This document shows, piece by piece, positions 10,409 to 20,041 of a stretch of 64,000 nucleotides of DNA (positions are counted from its first letter, which is position 1; each line of letters starts with the position of its first letter). The position numbers were made by a program, and so were the translations under genes. Source of the DNA: Pantoea sp. 1.19 (GTDB lineage Bacteria > Pseudomonadota > Gammaproteobacteria > Enterobacterales > Enterobacteriaceae); contig NZ_MRBS01000004.1 in the NCBI RefSeq assembly GCF_001922585.1, positions 186,001 through 250,000 of the forward strand. Reading direction: 5' to 3'. The notes under the pieces were generated by a model that searched no databases, was not told the DNA's origin, and was given only the letters and a program-made list of their open reading frames with translations.

Positions 10409-11134
10409 TTACGGATTACGCTGCAGTTCAAACACCACGTCGACCTGATCGTCAAAGTGGATTGTCTGCTGCTCGTAGGTCTCGGCGGCCGACGCCATCG
10501 GCGCCGCTTCAGCAGCCTTATACATCCGCGCCACCGGCATGGGCTGATAGTTCGCAACGTGGTACCGCACGCTGTAGACCGGCCCCAGCTTGCTGTTGAA
10601 GCCTGCGGCCAGCGCCGCGGCCTGCGAAGTGGCATTCTCAATGGCCGCCTGGCGCGCCTTGTCACGCCAGGTCTGCGGATTGGCAACCCCAAGCTCTACC
10701 GAGCGGATCTCATTCAGCCCCGACTTCAGGGCGCCATCCAGCAGATCGTTGAGCTTATCCAGCTGACGCAGGGTCACCTGCACCTGGCGCACGGCCTTGT
10801 AGCCTTTTAGTACCGACTTCCCGTCTTTCAGATAGTCGTACTCCGGCTGGGTGCGCAGGTTAGCGGCATCAATATCTTTCTTATCAATGCCATTTTTCTG
10901 CAGGAAATCAAAGTACTGTGCCACGCGATCGTCCGCCTGTTTTTTGGCCTGCGCCGCATCTTTCGACGACACGCTGACCTCGATCGCCAGCGTGGCAATA
11001 TCGGGCCTGGCATCGACGCTCGACTGGCCGGAGGTCACCACGTGGGGACCATTGGGCAGCTCATTCGCTGCGGCGATAACCGGGACGACACTCAGTCCCA
11101 TCAGGGTGGCAAATGCCAGCGATGTTAGCTTCAC
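10409..11134 (-). CDS. yggE: SIMPL-domain oxidative-stress protein YggE
   Basis: A 241-aa secreted or periplasmic SIMPL (DUF541) protein. The GTG start at 11134 was chosen because GGAGGAAAGA lies directly before it and because it yields a proper signal peptide (VKLTSLAFATLMGLSVVPVI, with cleavage near AAA-NE). The mature part starts ELPNGPHVVTSGQ and contains the repeated SIMPL fold with YDYLKDGKSVLKGYKA. E. coli YggE lowers reactive oxygen damage; its biochemical activity is not established. Confidence 0.9.
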   Translation of the reverse strand: MKLTSLAFATLMGLSVVPVIAAANELPNGPHVVTSGQSSVDARPDIATLAIEVSVSSKDAAQAKKQADDRVAQYFDFLQKNGIDKKDIDAANLRTQPEYDYLKDGKSVLKGYKAVRQVQVTLRQLDKLNDLLDGALKSGLNEIRSVELGVANPQTWRDKARQAAIENATSQAAALAAGFNSKLGPVYSVRYHVANYQPMPVARMYKAAEAAPMASAAETYEQQTIHFDDQVDVVFELQRNP

Positions 11135-11292
11135 TCTTTCCTCCGTGTGCACGGGTTTCCGTTGCGCAAGTGTAATCTTCCGGCGGGCCATCACCCTGCG
11201 TTTTACCGCTCTTAACGCGACGGCCCTCAATGCCCGCTAAGCTTAATCCCGTCCGAGCCATTCTGCCATGATCGCAAGTCTGATTCTGTCGC

Positions 11293-11913
11293 TTACTGCG
11301 TAGCCCATGCCTGCCACGCCAGCTTACCGGCTACGCCCCACATCACGATGCCCACCAGCAGCTGGATCGTGCGCTGGGCCAACACGGTATTGAGCCGCGG
11401 CGCCAGCCGCGCGGCCAGCAGCGCCAGACCAAAGAACCAGAGCAGCGAAGCGGTGATGGTCCCCAGTGCAAACCAGCGGCGCGGTTCGGTCGGCAGCTGT
11501 CCACCCAGGCTGCCGAGCACCACAAAGGTATCGAGATAGACGTGGGGATTGAGCCAGGTCACCGCCATCAGGGTCAGGACAATGCGCCAGCGGCCGCGCG
11601 GCGCCTGCAGGGTTTGCGCCAGGGTTACCGCGCCGCTGCAGGCAGTTTTTAACGCCCCAAAACCGTACCACAGCAGAAACGCCACCCCGCCCCAGGTAAC
11701 CCACTGCAGCAGCAGGGGCGACTGCAGCAGCAGCGCGCTGCCGCCAAATAGGCCAGCGCCAATCAGCAGCGCATCGCTCAGGCTACAAAGCGCGGCGGTC
11801 ATCACGTGATACTGGCGCTGCATCCCCTGATTCATCACAAATACATTTTGCGGGCCGAGTGGCAGGATCAGCGCCGCCCCCAGCATGACGCCCTGAAAAT
11901 AGATCGAAAACAC
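11293..11913 (-). CDS. argO: Arginine exporter ArgO (LysE family)
   Basis: A 206-aa inner-membrane exporter of L-arginine and canavanine with six hydrophobic segments. The GTG start at 11913 ([20 protein letters not shown]) aligns with the E. coli start MFSYYFQGL and follows AGGTGA; longer in-frame starts have no support. The LysE signature [14 protein letters not shown] is at about residues 17-30, and [17 protein letters not shown] near 118. It is activated by ArgP, whose gene is two genes away. Confidence 0.93.
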   Translation of the reverse strand: MFSIYFQGVMLGAALILPLGPQNVFVMNQGMQRQYHVMTAALCSLSDALLIGAGLFGGSALLLQSPLLLQWVTWGGVAFLLWYGFGALKTACSGAVTLAQTLQAPRGRWRIVLTLMAVTWLNPHVYLDTFVVLGSLGGQLPTEPRRWFALGTITASLLWFFGLALLAARLAPRLNTVLAQRTIQLLVGIVMWGVAGKLAWQAWATQ

Positions 11914-12048
11914 CGCCGTCACCTCTGTCCGTTGCCGTAATGGCGGGCAGTGTAAGAGGGAAGCATCATAAGGGGAAACGCAAAATATTAATGGGGAATA
12001 AGCAGAACTTATCATGGGTGCGGCGGGCGCCGCACCCAACATCGAGAA

Positions 12049-12921
12049 TTACTCGCTTTGCGCCACGGCCTCCGCCGCTTTGACGCGGTGCAGATGAACA
12101 TCCATCTGCGGATAAGGAATGCCAATTCCCTGCGCATCCAGGGCGCGCTTGAAGTTGGCCAGCAGATCCCAGTACACCTGCTGCAGATCGCCGCTCTTGC
12201 TCCAGCAGCGCACGATGTAGTTGACCGAAGACGCGCCGAGTTCATTCAGGCCAATCTGGATACCGCGCTCCTGAATGACCCGCTCATCGGCCTCTACGAC
12301 GCCGCGCAGCAGGGTCATCACCTGATCCACGTCGGCATCGTAAGACACGCCAATAATAAATTCATTGCGGCGCTCCGGCTCGCGCGAGTAGTTAATGATG
12401 TTGCCGGCGATGATTTTGCCATTCGGCACCACCACGATTTTTCCGTCGGTCGTTTTCAGCGTCGTGGAGAAGATCTGCACGCTGAGCACCGTACCGGCAA
12501 TGCCGCCCAGATCAACGTACTCTCCGGCGCGGAACGGGCGGAAGGTGACCAGCAGCACCCCGGCGGCCAGATTACCCAGCGACCCCTGCAGCGCCAGCGC
12601 AAAGGCCAGGCCCGCGGCACCCAGTACCGCAATCACCGAGGCGGTCTGTACACCAACCCGCCCCAGTGCGGCAATCAGCGTAAAGGCAATGATGCCGTAG
12701 CGCACCAGCGCAGCAAGAAAATCCGCTACCGTGGTATCGATTTTACGCGCTTTCAGCATACGGTTGACCGCGCCGGAGATAACCCGTGCGACCAGCATAC
12801 CGATAATGATAATGACGATTGCCGCCACGATATTGACTGCATAGCTCAGGATTAACGCCTGATTACGCACCAGCCAGCCGCCGGCATTATTGATGCCTTC
12901 GACTACGTTTAGCTCTTCCAT
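12049..12921 (-). CDS. mscS: Small-conductance mechanosensitive channel MscS
   Basis: A 290-aa homoheptameric inner-membrane channel that opens on hypo-osmotic shock. Three transmembrane helices occupy about residues 28-125; TM3 has the Gly/Ala packing pattern [20 protein letters not shown] that lines the pore. The cytoplasmic cage follows with the beta domain [13 protein letters not shown] and the C-terminal [11 protein letters not shown]. It sits between fbaA and argO as in E. coli. Confidence 0.96.
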   Translation of the reverse strand: MEELNVVEGINNAGGWLVRNQALILSYAVNIVAAIVIIIIGMLVARVISGAVNRMLKARKIDTTVADFLAALVRYGIIAFTLIAALGRVGVQTASVIAVLGAAGLAFALALQGSLGNLAAGVLLVTFRPFRAGEYVDLGGIAGTVLSVQIFSTTLKTTDGKIVVVPNGKIIAGNIINYSREPERRNEFIIGVSYDADVDQVMTLLRGVVEADERVIQERGIQIGLNELGASSVNYIVRCWSKSGDLQQVYWDLLANFKRALDAQGIGIPYPQMDVHLHRVKAAEAVAQSE

Positions 12922-13058
12922 TCAACCACCCTTTCTCATCCCAAAAAATACACACCGCCCCCGCTTGCGCGGGCGAGTAACCCGAACAAGGGTAACCAAA
13001 AATGGGCAACTGTGCCAAATACCGAACGTTTTTTCGCACGCTCCCGCCGGTCACCGGC

Positions 13059-13086
13059 CAAAAAAAAGGCCCCTGACGGGGCCTTT
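13059..13086 (-). terminator. Intrinsic terminator of the epd-pgk-fbaA operon
   Basis: On the minus strand after fbaA, AAAGGCCCC-GTCA-GGGGCCTTT forms a strong stem followed by a run of eight T. Confidence 0.92.
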
Positions 13087-13104
13087 CGGACGGAAGGACG
13101 AGCC

Positions 13105-14184
13105 TTACAGGACGTCGACCGCGTTCAGTTCTTTGAAGGCCTGCTCAAGGCGCACGACCATAGAGGACTGCGCCGCGCGCAGCCAAACGCGCGGATCGTA
13201 ATATTTTTTGTTCGGCTGATCTTCGCCTTTCGGATTGCCCAGCTGGCTCTGCAGATAGGCTTCATTGCCTTTGTAGTACTGCAGGATGCCATCCCAGGTG
13301 GCCCACTGGGTATCCGTGTCGATGTTCATCTTAATCACGCCGTAGCTGATGGACTCTTTGATCTCTTCGGCAGAGGAGCCGGAACCGCCATGGAACACGA
13401 AATCCAGCGCGTTGTGCGGCAGATTATGTTTCTTGCTGACGTACTCCTGCGAATCGCGCAGGATAGTCGGCGTCAGCTTAACGTTACCCGGCTTGTAGAC
13501 GCCGTGCACGTTGCCGAAAGAGGCCGCGATGGTGAAGCGATGGCTGATTTTGCTCAGCTCGGTGTACGCGTAATCCACATCTTCCGGCTGGGTGTACAGC
13601 GCAGATGCGTCCATGTGGCTGTTATCCACGCCGTCTTCTTCACCGCCGGTGCAGCCCAGCTCGATTTCCAGCGTCATGTTCAGTTTTTCCATGCGCGCCA
13701 GATACTGGCTACAAATTTCGATGTTTTCTTCCAGCGACTCTTCGGACAGGTCGATCATGTGGGAAGAGAACAGCGGTTTACCGGTTTTCTTGAAGTGTTC
13801 TTCGCCGGCATCCAGCAGGCCGTCGATCCACGGCAGCAGTTTCTTCGCGCAGTGGTCAGTGTGCAGGATCACCGGCACGCCGTAGTGCTCGGCCATCTGG
13901 TGGACGTGCAGCGCACCGGAGATGGCGCCAAAAATGGCCGCGCCCTGCGGTTTATCGGTCTTCAGGCCTTTACCGGCCATAAACGCCGCACCGCCGTTGG
14001 AGAACTGCACAATGACCGGAGCTTTAACTTTCGCCGCGGCTTCCAGTACCGCGTTGATGGAGTCCGTGCCCACGCAGTTAACGGCCGGCAGGGCGAAGTG
14101 ATGCTCTTTCGCCACGTTGAAGATTTTCTGTACGTCATCACCCGTGACAACGCCCGGTTTTACGAAATCAAAAATTTTAGCCAT
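13105..14184 (-). CDS. fbaA: Class II fructose-bisphosphate aldolase
   Basis: A 359-aa zinc aldolase, identical in length to E. coli FbaA, splitting fructose-1,6-bisphosphate into two triose phosphates. The start MAKIFDFVKPGVVTGDDV at 14184 is preferred over ATG 14202. Zinc and catalytic elements are visible: VILHTDHCAKK (about 105-115, catalytic Asp and zinc His), LEIELGCTGGEEDGVD (about 172-187) and FVFHGGSGSS (about 260-270). It is third in the epd-pgk-fbaA operon. Confidence 0.97.
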   Translation of the reverse strand: MAKIFDFVKPGVVTGDDVQKIFNVAKEHHFALPAVNCVGTDSINAVLEAAAKVKAPVIVQFSNGGAAFMAGKGLKTDKPQGAAIFGAISGALHVHQMAEHYGVPVILHTDHCAKKLLPWIDGLLDAGEEHFKKTGKPLFSSHMIDLSEESLEENIEICSQYLARMEKLNMTLEIELGCTGGEEDGVDNSHMDASALYTQPEDVDYAYTELSKISHRFTIAASFGNVHGVYKPGNVKLTPTILRDSQEYVSKKHNLPHNALDFVFHGGSGSSAEEIKESISYGVIKMNIDTDTQWATWDGILQYYKGNEAYLQSQLGNPKGEDQPNKKYYDPRVWLRAAQSSMVVRLEQAFKELNAVDVL

Positions 14185-14283
14185 GGTTATATCCTGTTTC
14201 ATTGGCCTGATGCCTGGCTGAGTCAGCGCAGACAGGGGAAGATAAACGGAGTGGGCGACGGGCCTGCCGCCGCCCCGTGAACC

Positions 14284-15447
14284 TTACTGCTTGGCGCGCG
14301 CTTCCAGCATCGCGACCGCCGGCAGCGTTTTGCCTTCGACGAACTCGAGGAAGGCGCCACCGCCGGTAGAGATGTAGGAGATTTTGTCCTCAATCCCAAA
14401 CAGGTCGATCGCCGCCAGGGTGTCACCGCCGCCGGCCACGGAGAAGGCCTCGCTATCGGCAATGGCGTTGGCAATGATTTCGGTTCCCTTACGGAAGTTC
14501 GGGAACTCGAATACGCCGACCGGACCGTTCCACAGGATGGTTTTGGCGTTTTTCAGCAGCGCCGCCATCGCCTGTGCGGTCTCATCACCGAAATCCATGA
14601 TCTCTTCGTCATCGGCGATCTCGCTCACTTTTTTCACCGTGGCCGGCGCAGTTTCAGAGAACTCTTTACCGGTGCGGGAATCGGTCGGCACCGGAATGCC
14701 ATACTCGTCGCGCAGTTTTTTCGCCGCCTCAACGAAGTCCGGCTCGTACAGGGATTTCCCAACCTTGTTGTCAATTGCCACGAAGGTATTGGCAATGCCG
14801 CCGCCAACAATGACCGTATCGGCGATTTTTACCAGCGACTGCAGCACGTCAAATTTGGTGGAGACTTTAGAACCCCCAACCACTGCCACCAGCGGACGTT
14901 CCGGATTGCTCATCACTTTGCCCAGCGCGTCCAGCTCCGCGGAGAGCAGCGGACCGGCACAGGCAATCGGCGCGAACTGACCGACGCCATGGGTAGAGGC
15001 CTGCGCGCGGTGGGCGGTGCCAAAAGCATCCATCACAAACACATCGCACAGCGCGGCGTATTTTTTCGCCAGCGTCTCGTCGTCTTTTTTCTCGCCTTTG
15101 TTAAAGCGCACGTTTTCCAGCACCACCAGTTCGCCGGCCGCCACCTCCACGCCGTCGAGGTACTCTTTTTCCAGACGAACCGGGGTGCCCGCCAGCTTAT
15201 CCTTCAGGTAGTTCACTACCGGCAGCAGCGAGAACTCGTCGTTATATTCACCTTCGGTCGGGCGTCCCAGATGCGACGTCACCATCACTTTCGCACCCTG
15301 CTGCAGCGCGGCTTCGATAGTCGGCAGGGAGGCACGAATGCGCGCGTCCGACGTCACTTTACCTTCTTTGACCGGCACGTTGAGATCGGCACGGATCAGT
15401 ACGCGTTTACCGGCCAGATCCAGATCGGTCATCTTAATTACAGACAT
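14284..15447 (-). CDS. pgk: Phosphoglycerate kinase
   Basis: A 387-aa monomeric kinase, the same length as E. coli Pgk, making ATP from 1,3-bisphosphoglycerate. The start [23 protein letters not shown] at 15447 is chosen; the open frame upstream overlaps epd. The substrate segment RADLNVPV (about residues 17-24) and the nucleotide-loop GGGDTLAAI near the C-terminus are conserved. It lies 22 bases downstream of epd. Confidence 0.97.
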   Translation of the reverse strand: MSVIKMTDLDLAGKRVLIRADLNVPVKEGKVTSDARIRASLPTIEAALQQGAKVMVTSHLGRPTEGEYNDEFSLLPVVNYLKDKLAGTPVRLEKEYLDGVEVAAGELVVLENVRFNKGEKKDDETLAKKYAALCDVFVMDAFGTAHRAQASTHGVGQFAPIACAGPLLSAELDALGKVMSNPERPLVAVVGGSKVSTKFDVLQSLVKIADTVIVGGGIANTFVAIDNKVGKSLYEPDFVEAAKKLRDEYGIPVPTDSRTGKEFSETAPATVKKVSEIADDEEIMDFGDETAQAMAALLKNAKTILWNGPVGVFEFPNFRKGTEIIANAIADSEAFSVAGGGDTLAAIDLFGIEDKISYISTGGGAFLEFVEGKTLPAVAMLEARAKQ

Positions 15448-15469
15448 GGTGAACCCTCTCGTTGATTCT

Positions 15470-16519
15470 CTAAGTGTTGTTGCAGGCGCACACCGCGCCG
15501 TGACTGAAACCGCTTGCGGCCATCGCCAACGTGGTATCCAGCATCCGGTTGGCAAAGCCCCATTCGTTATCGCACCAAACCAGCGTTTTAATCAGGTGCT
15601 GTCCACTGACCCGCGTTTGCGTGCCGTCCACAATGGCACTGTGCGGATCGTGATTGAAATCGACCGAGACCAAAGGCAATTCCGTGTAGTCAACTATACC
15701 ATTAAACGCCCCCTCTGACGCATTCCTGAGCAGCGCATTCACCCGACCCGCATCTACCGCCTCACGCACGCTGACGCTGAGATCGATGGCGGTAACGTTG
15801 ATGGTCGGCACGCGCACGGCGATGGCTTCGAAACGGTCATTGAAGTGAGGGAAGATCCGGGTAATCCCGGCAGCCAGCCGGGTATCCACCGGGATAATTG
15901 ACTGGCTCGCCGCCCGCGTGCGGCGCAGATCGCTGTGATAAGCGTCAATCACCTGCTGATCGTGCATGGCCGAATGGATGGTGGTGACGGTGCCGGATTC
16001 AATGCCAAAGGCATCATCCAGCAGCTTAATGATCGGAATAATACAGTTTGTGGTACAGGAGGCGTTGGACACAATGCGGTCGCCGGCGCGCAGCGCCTGC
16101 TGGTTAACGCCAAACACCACGGTAGCATCCATATCGGCATCGGCAGGATGGGAAAACAGCACTTTCTTTGCCCCGGCGCGCAAATGGGCTTCGCCGTCGG
16201 CGCGGGAGCCGTACACCCCGGTACACTCCAGCACAATATCGACATTTAGTTCCCGCCACGGCAGATCGGCCAGCGCCGGCTGGTGCAGCAGGCGGATGGT
16301 ATCGTCGCCGACGCACAGCCGATCCCGTTCCTGACGAACATCCCAGGCGAAGCGGCCGTGGCTGGTATCGTATTTCAGCAGATGCGCCATGCCGGCGCTG
16401 TCGGCCAGCTCGTTAATCGCCACCACGGCGATTTCCGCGCGGCGCCCGGTTTCGTAAAGGGCGCGTAACACATTTCGTCCAATGCGGCCAAAGCCATTAA
16501 TCGCAATGCGAACGGTCAT
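15470..16519 (-). CDS. epd: D-erythrose-4-phosphate dehydrogenase
   Basis: A 349-aa NAD-dependent enzyme of the GAPDH superfamily that oxidises erythrose-4-phosphate to 4-phosphoerythronate for vitamin B6 synthesis. It starts [20 protein letters not shown]. The catalytic Cys is in [12 protein letters not shown] (about 150-160), and the Epd-type [13 protein letters not shown] and [13 protein letters not shown] follow. It heads epd-pgk-fbaA; a palindromic Cra-type site lies about 110 bases upstream. The pyridoxal route is also served by pdxA later in the window. Confidence 0.95.
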   Translation of the reverse strand: MTVRIAINGFGRIGRNVLRALYETGRRAEIAVVAINELADSAGMAHLLKYDTSHGRFAWDVRQERDRLCVGDDTIRLLHQPALADLPWRELNVDIVLECTGVYGSRADGEAHLRAGAKKVLFSHPADADMDATVVFGVNQQALRAGDRIVSNASCTTNCIIPIIKLLDDAFGIESGTVTTIHSAMHDQQVIDAYHSDLRRTRAASQSIIPVDTRLAAGITRIFPHFNDRFEAIAVRVPTINVTAIDLSVSVREAVDAGRVNALLRNASEGAFNGIVDYTELPLVSVDFNHDPHSAIVDGTQTRVSGQHLIKTLVWCDNEWGFANRMLDTTLAMAASGFSHGAVCACNNT

Positions 16520-16624
16520 ACCACTCCTGCATAACATCCCGAAAAAAACGGTGGCGACAGACTGGGCCAGATGGCGCCATTTGTACAGGAGATTATCACT
16601 GCACATGCGCGGCAGGCACGACAA

Positions 16625-16638
16625 CTGAAACGGTTCAG
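16625..16638. promoter_or_regulatory. Candidate Cra (FruR) operator upstream of epd
   Basis: CTGAAACGGTTCAG is a near-perfect palindrome matching the Cra consensus (TGAAACGTTTCA type). Cra represses glycolytic operons, and the E. coli epd-pgk operon is a known Cra target, so the position supports the call. Confidence 0.7.
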
Positions 16639-16740
16639 CTAGGATAATGCAAGGCGGGAATAACCGGAATGATTGCGATCAAAAAGGGTGTCAATAATTG
16701 GATCTTCGTCACAAAAATCGCCCAATACGTCGCGGGAGAA

Positions 16741-16769
16741 GGCCGGGCAAGCGCCATGCTCGCCCGGCC
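16741..16769 (-). terminator. Hairpin after tktA
   Basis: On the minus strand right after the tktA stop, GGCCGGGCGAGC and GCTTGCCCGGCC pair around a five-base loop. It is followed only by TTCTCCC, so the U-tract is weak. Confidence 0.55.
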
Positions 16770-16776
16770 CGTGAGA

Positions 16777-18768
16777 TTACAGCAGCGCTTTCGCTTTCTG
16801 CACCACGTTATCGACGGTGAAGCCAAACTCTTTGAACAGCAGGTCCGCCGGCGCGGACTCACCGAAGGTGGTCATGCCAACGATAGCGCCGTTCAGACCG
16901 GTATATTTATACCAGTAGTCAGCGATCCCGGCTTCAATCGCCACGCGCGCGCTAACCGCTTTCGGCAGTACCGCTTCGCGGTAGGCCGCATCCTGCTTAT
17001 CGAAGACGTCGGTCGACGGCATGGAGACCACGCGCACCTTACGCCCCTCTTCCGCCAGCCGATCGGCCGCGGCAACCGCCAGCTCCACTTCGGAACCGGT
17101 GGCAATCAGGATCAGTTCCGGCTGCCCTTCACAGGACTTCAACACGTAGCCACCGCGCGCTACGTTAGCCAGCTGCTCAGCGCTGCGCGGCTGCTGCGCC
17201 AGGTTTTGGCGGGAGAGGATCAGTGCGGTCGGGCCGTCCTGACGCTCAATCGCCGCTTTCCACGCCACCGCGGATTCGACCTGGTCGCACGGGCGCCAGC
17301 TGCTCATGTTCGGGGTAACGCGCAGGCTGGCCAGCTGCTCAACCGGCTGGTGGGTCGGACCATCTTCGCCCAGGCCAATCGAGTCGTGGGTGTAAACCAG
17401 CACCTGACGGATTTTCATCAGCGCCGCCATACGTACCGCGTTACGCGCATACTCAACAAACATCAGGAAGGTGGCGGTGTATGGCATAAAGCCGCCGTGC
17501 AGGGCGATGCCGTTCGCAATAGCGGTCATACCAAATTCGCGCACGCCGTAGTGGATATAGTTACCCGCAGCATCCTCATTCAGCGGCTTAGAGCCGGACC
17601 ACATGGTCAGGTTGCTTGGGGCCAGATCCGCCGACCCGCCGAGGTATTCCGGCAGCAGCTTACCGAAGGCTTCAATCGCATTCTGTGAGGCTTTACGGCT
17701 GGCGATCTTCGCCGGGTTGGCCTGCAGCTGCTCAACGAACTTCTGCGACTCTTCCGCCCAGTTGGCCGGCAGCGTGTTGCTCACCCGACGAGTAAACTCT
17801 GCCGCCAGCTCCGGAAACGCGGACTGGTAGGCGGCAAACTTGCTGTTCCAGGCCGCCTCTTTCGCCTGACCGGCGTCTTTCGCGTCCCACTGGGCGTAGA
17901 TATCTTGCGGGATATCAAACGGACCGTAGTGCCAGCCCAGCTGTTTGCGGGTCAGCGCGATCTCTTCGGCGCCCAGCGGCGCGCCGTGCGCATCGTGCGA
18001 GCCGGCTTTATTGGGCGAGCCGAAGCCAATGACCGTTTTGCACATCAGCAGAGACGGCTTATCGGTTACCGCACGCGCCTGTTCGATGGCCGCTTTGATC
18101 GCCTGCGCATCGTGGCCGTCAATACCGCGGATCACATGCCAGCCGTAGGATTCAAAGCGCATCGCGGTGTCATCGGTGAACCAACCGTCGATGTGACCAT
18201 CAATGGAGATACCGTTGTCATCATAAAACGCCACCAGCTTGCCCAGCTTCAGGGTCCCGGCCAGCGAGCACACTTCGTGGGAGATGCCTTCCATCATGCA
18301 GCCATCGCCCATAAAGGCGTAGGTATAGTGGTCTACTATCTCATGGTTCGGACGGTTAAACTGCGCGGCCAGCGTGCGTTCGGCAATCGCCATGCCGACG
18401 GCGTTGGCAATCCCCTGCCCCAGCGGGCCGGTGGTGGTTTCTACGCCGGCCGTGTAACCGTACTCCGGGTGCCCCGGGGTTTTGGAATGCAGCTGACGGA
18501 AGTTTTCCAGCTCGCTCAGCGGCAGATCGTAGCCAGTGAGGTGCAGCAGGCTGTAAATCAGCATGGAACCGTGGCCATTGGAGAGAACGAAGCGGTCACG
18601 ATCGGCCCAGTGCGGGTTAACCGGGTTGTGGTTCAGGTAGTCACGCCACAGCACTTCGGCAATATCCGCCATGCCCATTGGGGCACCCGGGTGGCCGGAA
18701 TTGGCTTTTTGTACGGCATCCATACTGAGTGCGCGAATGGCGTTGGCAAGCTCTTTACGAGAAGACAT
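16777..18768 (-). CDS. tktA: Transketolase TktA
   Basis: A 663-aa TPP- and magnesium-dependent homodimer of the pentose-phosphate pathway, transferring two-carbon units. It starts [20 protein letters not shown] as in E. coli. The TPP domain has [17 protein letters not shown] (about 25-41) and the GDG motif in [14 protein letters not shown] (about 153-166). The second domain carries the catalytic Glu region and [19 protein letters not shown] near 465-485. It is transcribed away from loiP. Confidence 0.97.
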   Translation of the reverse strand: MSSRKELANAIRALSMDAVQKANSGHPGAPMGMADIAEVLWRDYLNHNPVNPHWADRDRFVLSNGHGSMLIYSLLHLTGYDLPLSELENFRQLHSKTPGHPEYGYTAGVETTTGPLGQGIANAVGMAIAERTLAAQFNRPNHEIVDHYTYAFMGDGCMMEGISHEVCSLAGTLKLGKLVAFYDDNGISIDGHIDGWFTDDTAMRFESYGWHVIRGIDGHDAQAIKAAIEQARAVTDKPSLLMCKTVIGFGSPNKAGSHDAHGAPLGAEEIALTRKQLGWHYGPFDIPQDIYAQWDAKDAGQAKEAAWNSKFAAYQSAFPELAAEFTRRVSNTLPANWAEESQKFVEQLQANPAKIASRKASQNAIEAFGKLLPEYLGGSADLAPSNLTMWSGSKPLNEDAAGNYIHYGVREFGMTAIANGIALHGGFMPYTATFLMFVEYARNAVRMAALMKIRQVLVYTHDSIGLGEDGPTHQPVEQLASLRVTPNMSSWRPCDQVESAVAWKAAIERQDGPTALILSRQNLAQQPRSAEQLANVARGGYVLKSCEGQPELILIATGSEVELAVAAADRLAEEGRKVRVVSMPSTDVFDKQDAAYREAVLPKAVSARVAIEAGIADYWYKYTGLNGAIVGMTTFGESAPADLLFKEFGFTVDNVVQKAKALL

Positions 18769-19031
18769 TTTCTACTCCAGATCGGATTAATGCGCTTCGC
18801 CATCCTTAACCTATTGTAAGTAATAAATTATCAGGCAAAGCAAAGGAAGATCGGCTTTCAATTTACATCAAACCGCGCCTCGCGTACATGCCGCCAGAGG
18901 CAAAAAAAGCCGCCGTCCGCTGCTTTCAGAACCCTGGCGTCGCCGGAAGAATCGGAGTGTGATAACGTCATCCGGACTGTCACACTTTATGACCAAACGT
19001 CTTAACACCGCCTGTTTCTGAGGAAGATACT

Positions 19032-19784
19032 ATGAAAATCCGTGCCGCCGCTCTGGCGCTCTCCCTGGCCCCCCTCCTTACCGGGTGTCAGAATATGGAC
19101 AGCAATGGCCTGCTCCAATCCGGCGCGCAGGCGTTTCAGGCCTGGAGCCTCACGGATGAACAGGTCAAAACGCTCAGCGATCAGTCCTGCCAGAAAATGG
19201 ACAGCGAAGCGCAAATCGCGCCGGCCAACAGTGAATACACCCAGCGCCTGAACAAAATTGCCGCCGCGCTGGGCGACAACATTAACGGCACGCCGGCCAA
19301 CTACAAGGTCTATCTGACCAAAGATGTGAATGCCTGGGCGATGGCCAATGGCTGTATTCGCGTCTACAGCGGCCTGATGGACATGATGACCGATAACGAA
19401 GTGGAAGGCGTGCTGGGCCACGAAATGGGCCACGTCGCGCTGGGCCACACCCGTAAAGCGATGCAGGTTGCCGTTGGGACCAGCGCGGCGCGAACCGCGA
19501 TTGGATCGGCCGGCGGCATCGGCGCCAGCCTGAGCCAGTCGCAGCTGGGTGATTTGGGTGAAAAACTGATCAACGCACAGTTCTCGCAAACCCAGGAGAC
19601 GCAGGCCGATGATTACTCCTTCGATCTGTTGAAGAAACGCGGCATCAGCCCGGACGGCCTGGCCAGCAGCTTTGATAAGCTCGCCAGGCTAGGCGGCGGT
19701 CAGCAGAGCACCCTGTTTGACTCTCACCCTGACTCCGCTGCGCGCGCGCAGCACATCCGCGATCGTATTGCCGCCGGACAATAA
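19032..19784 (+). CDS. loiP: M48 metalloprotease lipoprotein LoiP (YggG)
   Basis: A 250-aa outer-membrane lipoprotein protease with the zinc motif HEMGH in VEGVLGHEMGHVALGH (about residues 133-148). The signal peptide ends in a lipobox, LLTGC, so Cys-19 should be lipidated. E. coli LoiP cleaves between Phe residues, is made under low osmolarity and interacts with YfgC/BepA. A strong AGGA sequence precedes the ATG. In E. coli speB is next; here a 13-kb catabolic cluster intervenes. Confidence 0.93.
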   Translation: MKIRAAALALSLAPLLTGCQNMDSNGLLQSGAQAFQAWSLTDEQVKTLSDQSCQKMDSEAQIAPANSEYTQRLNKIAAALGDNINGTPANYKVYLTKDVNAWAMANGCIRVYSGLMDMMTDNEVEGVLGHEMGHVALGHTRKAMQVAVGTSAARTAIGSAGGIGASLSQSQLGDLGEKLINAQFSQTQETQADDYSFDLLKKRGISPDGLASSFDKLARLGGGQQSTLFDSHPDSAARAQHIRDRIAAGQ

Positions 19785-20041
19785 CGCACGCGGGTCCTCG
19801 GCCCTCCCCCGGCGTCATGTCCGGGGTCGGGCCAGCTGTCGGGCACACCCGCTGTGCACACAGAAATCAGCGCCATATCCGGGCCTGCGCCGGAATCTGC
19901 CAGCCAGCCGGGGTGCCGACCCCGTGAGCGATCGCTTTTTCGGCAAGCGCCGTTCGCCCTGGGCCTGCCCCCCTGGCGCAGCGCGCTGTGATAATCGTCG
20001 CGCCGACCGGTTTTAAACAGGGGCATCGTTCGGCACCACCG
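19785..20041. other. Left junction of the catabolic island, no clear gene
   Basis: These 257 GC-rich bases separate loiP from the last gene of the island. Minus-strand frames contain a short coding-like stretch (ALAEKAIAHGVGTPAGWQI, about 19870-19940) with no start or domain I can assign; it may be a remnant. GC-rich partial repeats around 19796-19828 could end loiP transcription. No tRNA gene or transposon end is visible. Confidence 0.35.

Noticed and set aside
18957-18985. GTGTGA and TCACAC repeat upstream of loiP as a CRP site
   Set aside because: The half sites are 17 bases apart, not the six of a CRP site; left as an unexplained inverted repeat.
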